DNA from: DATBVX01 sp963724625
Lineage (GTDB): Bacteria; Pseudomonadota; Gammaproteobacteria; Steroidobacterales; Steroidobacteraceae
DNA length: 64,000 nucleotides
Assembly (NCBI GenBank): GCA_963724625.1
Contig: CAVRVO010000029.1
Location: forward strand, 248,001-312,000
Reading direction: 5' to 3'
Shown here: positions 59,502 through 64,000 of the stretch, piece by piece
Position numbering within the stretch: the stretch's first letter is position 1
Layout of the letters: each line of letters begins with the position of its first letter
Translations under genes and position numbers: made by a program
The notes under the pieces: model-generated
Seen by the model: only the letters and a program-made list of their open reading frames with translations
What the model was told of the DNA's origin: nothing
Databases searched by the model: none

Positions 59502-60968
59502 ATGAAACGAATCGAGAAGCGCACGACACCGAGAACCGCGGCCGAGCGCTACAAGGCAGGCGTGCTCAAGTACGCCGAGATGGGCTACTGGCAGGGTGAT
59601 TACGAGCCGAAGGATACGGACATCCTCGCCCTCTTCCGCATCACGCCACAGGAAAACGTCGATCCCGAAGAGGCGGCCGCCGCGGTCGCGGGTGAATCGT
59701 CAACTGCCACCTGGACGGTCGTGTGGACCGACCGGCTCACGGCGTGCGACCGCTACCGCGCCAAGGCCTACAAGGTCGAACCCGTCCCGGGAGCGCCTGG
59801 CCAGTACTTCGCCTACATCGCCTACGATCTCGACCTGTTCGAGCCCGGCTCGATCGCGAACCTCACCGCCTCGATCATCGGCAACGTTTTCGGCTTCAAG
59901 CCGCTCAAGGCACTGCGGCTCGAGGACATGCGCTTTCCGGTCGCGTACGTGAAAACCTTCGATGGGCCGCCCACCGGCATCATCGTCGAGCGTGAGCGGC
60001 TCGATAAGTTCGGGCGGCCGCTCCTCGGAGCCACGGTCAAACCGAAACTCGGCCTGTCCGGCAAGAACTACGGCCGCGTAGTTTACGAAGCTCTCAAGGG
60101 TGGCCTCGACTTCAGCAAGGACGATGAGAACATCAACTCGCAGCCCTTCATGCATTGGCGCGACCGCTTCCTCTATTGCATGGAAGCCGTCAATCGCGCG
60201 CAGGCCGCGAGCGGTGAAGTGAAGGGCCACTACCTCAACGTCACCGCGGCAACGATGGAAGACATGTACGAACGCGCCGAGTTCGCAAAGGACCTCGGCT
60301 CGGTCATCGTGATGATCGACCTGGTGATCGGCTACACCGCGATCCAGTCCATGTCCAAGTGGGCACGCCGTAACGACATGATCCTGCATCTGCACCGCGC
60401 CGGGCATTCAACCTACACGCGACAGAAGAACCACGGCATCTCGTTTCGCGTGATCTCGAAGTGGATGCGGCTCGCGGGCGTCGACCATGTTCACGCTGGC
60501 ACGGTGGTCGGCAAGCTCGAAGGCGATCCGAACTCGGTGCAGGGTTTCTACAACGTGCTGCGCGAGCCGCACAACCCGGTGGACCTGCAGCGCGGAATCT
60601 TTTTCGAACAGGACTGGGCCGGCCTGCGCAACGTCATGCCGGTCGCTTCCGGCGGCATCCACGCCGGCCAGATGCATCAGCTCCTCACGTATCTCGGCGA
60701 AGACACGGTGCTGCAGTTCGGCGGCGGCACCATCGGTCACCCGATGGGAATCGCTGCCGGCGCGGTCGCGAACCGCGTCGCCCTGGAAGCCATGGTGTTC
60801 GCCCGCAACGAGGGTCGTGACATCTGGCATGAAGGCCCGCAGATCCTCGCCGCCGCGGCACGTCACTGCGAGCCGCTCAAGGCCGCGCTCGATACCTGGG
60901 GCGAAATCACCTTCAACTACACGAGCACCGATACGCCCGACTTCACCGCCACTCCGACTGCCGCGTGA
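59502..60968 (+). CDS. cbbL: RuBisCO large subunit, form I red-type (IC)
   Basis: 488 residues. Fixes CO2 onto ribulose bisphosphate. Catalytic Lys180 in TVKPKLGLSG, carbamylated Lys206 with Asp208/Glu209 metal ligands in GGLDFSKDDENINSQPF, loop-6 region HVHAGTVVGKLEGDP, and GGGTIGHPMGIAAGAVANR. The N-terminus (RTAAERYKAGVLKYAEMGYW) and the neighbouring cbbX mark the red type. Start ATG 59502 chosen; the upstream GTG adds a non-conserved leader. Form IC enzymes are common in facultative autotrophs. Confidence 0.97.
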   Translation: MKRIEKRTTPRTAAERYKAGVLKYAEMGYWQGDYEPKDTDILALFRITPQENVDPEEAAAAVAGESSTATWTVVWTDRLTACDRYRAKAYKVEPVPGAPGQYFAYIAYDLDLFEPGSIANLTASIIGNVFGFKPLKALRLEDMRFPVAYVKTFDGPPTGIIVERERLDKFGRPLLGATVKPKLGLSGKNYGRVVYEALKGGLDFSKDDENINSQPFMHWRDRFLYCMEAVNRAQAASGEVKGHYLNVTAATMEDMYERAEFAKDLGSVIVMIDLVIGYTAIQSMSKWARRNDMILHLHRAGHSTYTRQKNHGISFRVISKWMRLAGVDHVHAGTVVGKLEGDPNSVQGFYNVLREPHNPVDLQRGIFFEQDWAGLRNVMPVASGGIHAGQMHQLLTYLGEDTVLQFGGGTIGHPMGIAAGAVANRVALEAMVFARNEGRDIWHEGPQILAAAARHCEPLKAALDTWGEITFNYTSTDTPDFTATPTAA

Positions 60969-60982
60969 GTCAAGGAGCCACC

Positions 60983-61399
60983 ATGCGACTGACCCAGGGT
61001 GCATTCTCTTTTCTTCCCGACCTCAGCGACGAGCAGATCAGTTCGCAAGTCGAGTATTGCCTGCAAAACGGCTGGGCGGTCGCGATCGAGTACACGGACG
61101 ATCCGCATCCGCGCAACAGCTATTGGGAAATGTACGGGATGCCGCTGTTCGACATGAAGGACGCGGCACGGATCGCGGTCGAGATCGACAACTGCCGCCG
61201 TACGTTTCCCAATCACTACGTCAAGGTGAACGCCTTCGATGCGACTCGAGGTATCGAGTCGCTGCGCCTGTCATTCATCGTCGGACGTCCGGCGCGGGAG
61301 CCGGGCTTCGGCCTGGTGCGCGAGGAAGGGCCGGGCCGAAGCGTGCGTTACACGATCCGCTCTTACGCGACAGAGCAGCCCGAGGGCGAGCGGTACTGA
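60983..61399 (+). CDS. cbbS: RuBisCO small subunit, red-type
   Basis: 138 residues, starting MRLTQGAFSFLPDLSDEQI after a GGAG site. The core has GWAVAIEYTDDPHPRNSYWEMYGMPLFD, and the C-terminus has the extension (GFGLVREEGPGRSVRYTIRSYA) that forms the extra beta-hairpins of red-type small subunits. 14 bp after cbbL. Confidence 0.96.
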   Translation: MRLTQGAFSFLPDLSDEQISSQVEYCLQNGWAVAIEYTDDPHPRNSYWEMYGMPLFDMKDAARIAVEIDNCRRTFPNHYVKVNAFDATRGIESLRLSFIVGRPAREPGFGLVREEGPGRSVRYTIRSYATEQPEGERY

Positions 61400-61404
61400 G
61401 CTGT

Positions 61405-62313
61405 ATGAACACCGCGGCAGAGCAGTTGCAGGACGACGGCATCGCACTCGATGCCGAATTGCGCGATTCGCACGTCAGCGAAGTGCTCGACGCTCTCGAA
61501 CGCGACCTGATCGGGCTCGCGCCCGTGAAGAGCCGCATCCGCGACATCTCGGCGCTCCTGCTCGTCGATCGGCTGCGCACACGCGCGGGCCTGAGCACGG
61601 GCGCTCCCGCGTTGCACATGAGCTTCACCGGCAACCCGGGCACGGGCAAGACGACCGTAGCGATGCGCATGGCGGAAATCCTTCACCGGCTCGGTTATCT
61701 GCGCAAAGGTCATCTCACGGCCGTGACGCGCGACGACCTGGTCGGGCAGTACATCGGTCACACCGCGCCGAAGACCCGCGAGATCCTGAAGCGCGCGAAG
61801 GGCGGCGTGCTCTTCATCGACGAGGCGTACTACCTCTATCGCCCGGAGAACGAGCGCGATTACGGGCAGGAGGCGATCGAGATCCTGCTGCAGGAAATGG
61901 AAAACGATCGCGACGACCTGGTGGTGATCCTCGCTGGCTACCAGGACCGCATGGAGCGGTTCTTCCGTTCCAACCCCGGCCTGTCATCGCGCATTGCTCA
62001 TCACATCGAGTTTCCCGACTACACCTCGGCGGAACTCTTCGCGATCGCGCAGCTGATGCTCGAGCAGTTGCAGTACCGATTGAGTCCCGAGGCGGTAGCG
62101 GCTTTCCGGGATTACATCGAGCGACGCAAGACCCGCCCGCACTTCGCCAATGCGCGCTCGATGCGTAATGCGCTCGATCGCGCACGGTTGCGGCAGGCGA
62201 GCCGCCTGCTTGCACAGGGTGGCAAAGTCTCGAGAGACCACCTGATCACGATCGAAGTCGCTGATATCCGGGCAAGCCGCATTTTCACGGATGCGTCCGC
62301 GGAGGGCACATGA
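61405..62313 (+). CDS. cbbX: CbbX, red-type RuBisCO activase (AAA+)
   Basis: 302 residues. AAA+ ATPase that removes inhibitory sugar phosphates from red-type RuBisCO by pulling on the large-subunit C-terminus. Walker A GNPGTGKTT (residues 76-84), pore-loop region LVGQYIGHTAPKT, Walker B GGVLFIDEAYYLY, sensor region LAGYQDRMERFFRSNPGLSSRI. Start ATG 61405 lies 5 bp after cbbS; longer readings overlap cbbL and cbbS and are rejected. Overlaps cbbF by 4 bp. Confidence 0.95.
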   Translation: MNTAAEQLQDDGIALDAELRDSHVSEVLDALERDLIGLAPVKSRIRDISALLLVDRLRTRAGLSTGAPALHMSFTGNPGTGKTTVAMRMAEILHRLGYLRKGHLTAVTRDDLVGQYIGHTAPKTREILKRAKGGVLFIDEAYYLYRPENERDYGQEAIEILLQEMENDRDDLVVILAGYQDRMERFFRSNPGLSSRIAHHIEFPDYTSAELFAIAQLMLEQLQYRLSPEAVAAFRDYIERRKTRPHFANARSMRNALDRARLRQASRLLAQGGKVSRDHLITIEVADIRASRIFTDASAEGT

Positions 62314-63383
62314 CGCCGGGCACAACAAAAACACTCACCCGCTTCCTGATCGAAGAACAGCGCCGCTTCAACGACACGAGCGGCGGGCTCACCGCGCTCA
62401 TCAACGACGTACGCCTGGCGTGCAAGCGCATCGCGAGCCTCATCGGCAAGGGCGGTCTCGCCGGCGCACTCGGCAACGCCGGATCGATCAATGTCCAGGG
62501 CGAGACCCAGATGAAGCTCGACGTGATGGCGAACGACATCTTCGTGCGCACCAATGAGTGGGGTGGCCGACTCGCGGGCATGCTCTCGGAGGAGATGGAC
62601 GCGCCCTACCCGATCCCGGAAGAATATCCCCGCGGTGAGTACTTGCTGCTCTTCGATCCTCTCGATGGTTCCTCCAACATCGATGTGAACGTCGCTGTCG
62701 GCAGCATCTTTTCGGTGCTGCGCTGTCCGCAGCGTTCGGGTGCGCTCTGCGAGTCGGACTTCCTGCAGGCCGGCGTTACCCAGGTGTGCGCGGGATATGC
62801 CATCTACGGTCCGGCGACGATGCTGGTGCTGACGACTGGCCGGGGTGTCAACGGCTTCACACTGGACCGCGAAATCGGCGAGTTCATGCTGACACATCCG
62901 GACCTGCGTATCCCCGAGAACACATCCGAGTTCGCCATCAACGCGTCCAACTCGCGCTACTGGGAGCCGGCGGTCAAGCGCTACGTCAACGAGTGCATCG
63001 CCGGCACGAATGGACCGCGCGGGCAGGACTTCAACATGCGCTGGATTGCATCGCTCGTCGCCGAAGCGCATCGCATCCTGATGCGGGGTGGCGTGTTCAT
63101 GTATCCGCGCGATCGCAAGGATCTCAGCAAGCCGGGGCGGCTGCGACTGCTCTACGAGGCCAACCCGATCGGGATGATCATCGAGCAGGCCGGCGGTCGT
63201 GCCAGCACCGGCTATGAGCCGATCCTCGGTGTCGTTCCGGAGCATCTTCACCAGCGCATCGGCCTTGTGTTCGGCGCCCGCGCCGAGGTGGAAAGGATCG
63301 AGCGCTATCACCGTGATCACAACGAGTTCGAGTACGAGGCGCCGCTGTTCGGAAACCGCAGCCTGCTCAGAGATCCAGCGTAA
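62310..63383 (+). CDS. cbbF: Class I fructose-1,6-bisphosphatase
   Basis: 357 residues. Dephosphorylates fructose bisphosphate (and possibly sedoheptulose bisphosphate) in the Calvin cycle. Metal and active site: LLLFDPLDGSSNIDVN, with ANDIFVRTNEWGGRLAGMLSEEMD before it and the substrate loop ENTSEFAINASNSRYWEPAVKRYV. IGMIIEQAGGRASTG is the C-terminal motif. Overlaps cbbX by 4 bp. Confidence 0.94.
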   Translation: MTPGTTKTLTRFLIEEQRRFNDTSGGLTALINDVRLACKRIASLIGKGGLAGALGNAGSINVQGETQMKLDVMANDIFVRTNEWGGRLAGMLSEEMDAPYPIPEEYPRGEYLLLFDPLDGSSNIDVNVAVGSIFSVLRCPQRSGALCESDFLQAGVTQVCAGYAIYGPATMLVLTTGRGVNGFTLDREIGEFMLTHPDLRIPENTSEFAINASNSRYWEPAVKRYVNECIAGTNGPRGQDFNMRWIASLVAEAHRILMRGGVFMYPRDRKDLSKPGRLRLLYEANPIGMIIEQAGGRASTGYEPILGVVPEHLHQRIGLVFGARAEVERIERYHRDHNEFEYEAPLFGNRSLLRDPA

Positions 63384-63403
63384 AGAACACAGGAACTTCC
63401 ATC

Positions 63404-64000
63404 ATGTCCGCCCGACATCCCATCATTGCAGTCACCGGTTCATCGGGAGCCGGCACGACTTCTGTCATGCGGACCTTCGAACAGATCTTCCGCCGCGAGC
63501 AGATCAATGCCGCGTTCGTCGAAGGTGACAGCTTTCACCGCTATGACCGCGCCGAGATGAAGCAGAAGATGGCCGAGGCGCTGGAGCGCGGCGACCACGA
63601 TTTCAGTCACTTCGGCACCGAAGCGAACCTGTTCGCGGAGCTCGAGAGTCTGTTCCGCAGTTACGGGGCGAGCGGCCGCGGACGGCGACGCAGGTATCTG
63701 CACGACGAGCAGGAGGCAGCGCCCTACGGACAGAAGCCCGGCACATTCACTGCCTGGGAGGATATGACCGACGAAACTGACCTGCTGTTCTACGAAGGTC
63801 TGCACGGTGCGGTGGTCACCGGCGACGTGGACATTGCCCGACATGTCGACCTGCTGATCGGCGTCGTGCCCGTCATCAATCTCGAATGGATCCAGAAGCT
63901 GCACCGCGATAAGGCGACCCGGGGTTATTCAGCCGAAGCGGTGACCGACACGATCCTGCGACGCATGCACGACTACGTGCACTACATCTGTCCGCAGTTC
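63404..64000 (+). CDS. cbbP: Phosphoribulokinase, N-terminal part (runs off the window)
   Basis: First 199 residues. Makes ribulose bisphosphate from ribulose 5-phosphate and ATP. P-loop variant GSSGAGTTSVMRTFEQIF at about residues 12-29, then VEGDSFHRYDRAEMKQKM, the substrate-binding HFGTEANLF, and LLFYEGLHGAV (Walker B). Proteobacterial (octameric) type. 20 bp after cbbF; completes the key Calvin-cycle pair with RuBisCO. Confidence 0.95.
   Translation, partial: MSARHPIIAVTGSSGAGTTSVMRTFEQIFRREQINAAFVEGDSFHRYDRAEMKQKMAEALERGDHDFSHFGTEANLFAELESLFRSYGASGRGRRRRYLHDEQEAAPYGQKPGTFTAWEDMTDETDLLFYEGLHGAVVTGDVDIARHVDLLIGVVPVINLEWIQKLHRDKATRGYSAEAVTDTILRRMHDYVHYICPQF

Noticed and set aside
60487..61404. 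Longer N-terminus for CbbX reaching into cbbL
   Set aside because: The extra region overlaps cbbL and cbbS out of frame; the family N-terminus starts at 61405.
1..64000. CRISPR array, tRNA or rRNA genes, prophage or insertion-sequence genes
   Set aside because: I looked for short regular repeats, tRNA-like cloverleafs, and transposase or phage motifs and found none.

Overview
This is a GC-rich chromosomal window from a Gram-negative proteobacterium. A fused RlmKL rRNA methyltransferase, YncD/PqqU-type and other TonB receptors, porins and E. coli-like puu and ydc gene sets point to Gammaproteobacteria. I cannot fix the genus from sequence alone. The gene content is that of a methanol-oxidising bacterium with a Calvin cycle (a facultative autotrophic methylotroph) that also takes up and degrades polyamines. 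I see no rRNA, tRNA, CRISPR, prophage or insertion-sequence gene.

Layout. (1) 1-15,900, polyamines: a PotFGHI-type putrescine importer with a polyphosphate glucokinase and an aminotransferase behind it; then puuA, puuD, puuB, N-carbamoylputrescine amidase (aguB), puuC, a PuuR-type regulator and an omega-aminotransferase. A DUF2721 protein and rlmKL sit among them. Two nearly identical 16-bp palindromic boxes, next to puuD and puuR, look like the regulator's operators. (2) 15,900-26,531, mixed: an outer-membrane protein, a cupin, an OmpA-like lipid/peptidoglycan protein, an unrecognised ATP-grasp-like protein, a D-aminoacylase, a membrane protein, a DUF5996 protein and an RND pump, with two inverted-repeat elements. 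(3) 26,709-32,253: a second polyamine importer plus aminobutyraldehyde dehydrogenase, the same order as E. coli ydcSTUVW. (4) 32,308-44,019, methanol and formaldehyde: gfa, glutathione-dependent formaldehyde dehydrogenase, XoxJ, XoxG, lanthanide-type methanol dehydrogenase XoxF, a beta-propeller protein, a porin, a SHOCT protein, a second lanthanide-type PQQ alcohol dehydrogenase and a diheme cytochrome c. (5) 43,979-58,416, PQQ and its control: ankyrin protein, two NarL-type two-component systems, pqqABCDE, a PQQ-associated ABC exporter, a PqqU/YncD-type PQQ receptor and a second TonB receptor. (6) 58,429-64,000, carbon fixation: cbbR divergent from red-type cbbL, cbbS, cbbX, cbbF and the start of cbbP.

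How it fits together. Methanol would be oxidised in the periplasm by XoxF with PQQ and a lanthanide, passing electrons to XoxG. Formaldehyde would be trapped by glutathione (Gfa, FrmA), and CO2 from further oxidation would be fixed by the red-type RuBisCO. The strongest new observation is a three-copy TCATGA element with identical spacing upstream of both pqqA and the PqqU-like receptor gene, suggesting that PQQ synthesis and PQQ uptake are controlled together. The second TonB receptor carries an EF-hand/dockerin-like metal loop, which may matter in a lanthanide-dependent organism.

Quality note: at least eight genes carry an apparent one-base frameshift although both halves are well conserved. 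This suggests residual indel errors in the assembly, so I annotate these as whole genes with a flagged frameshift.
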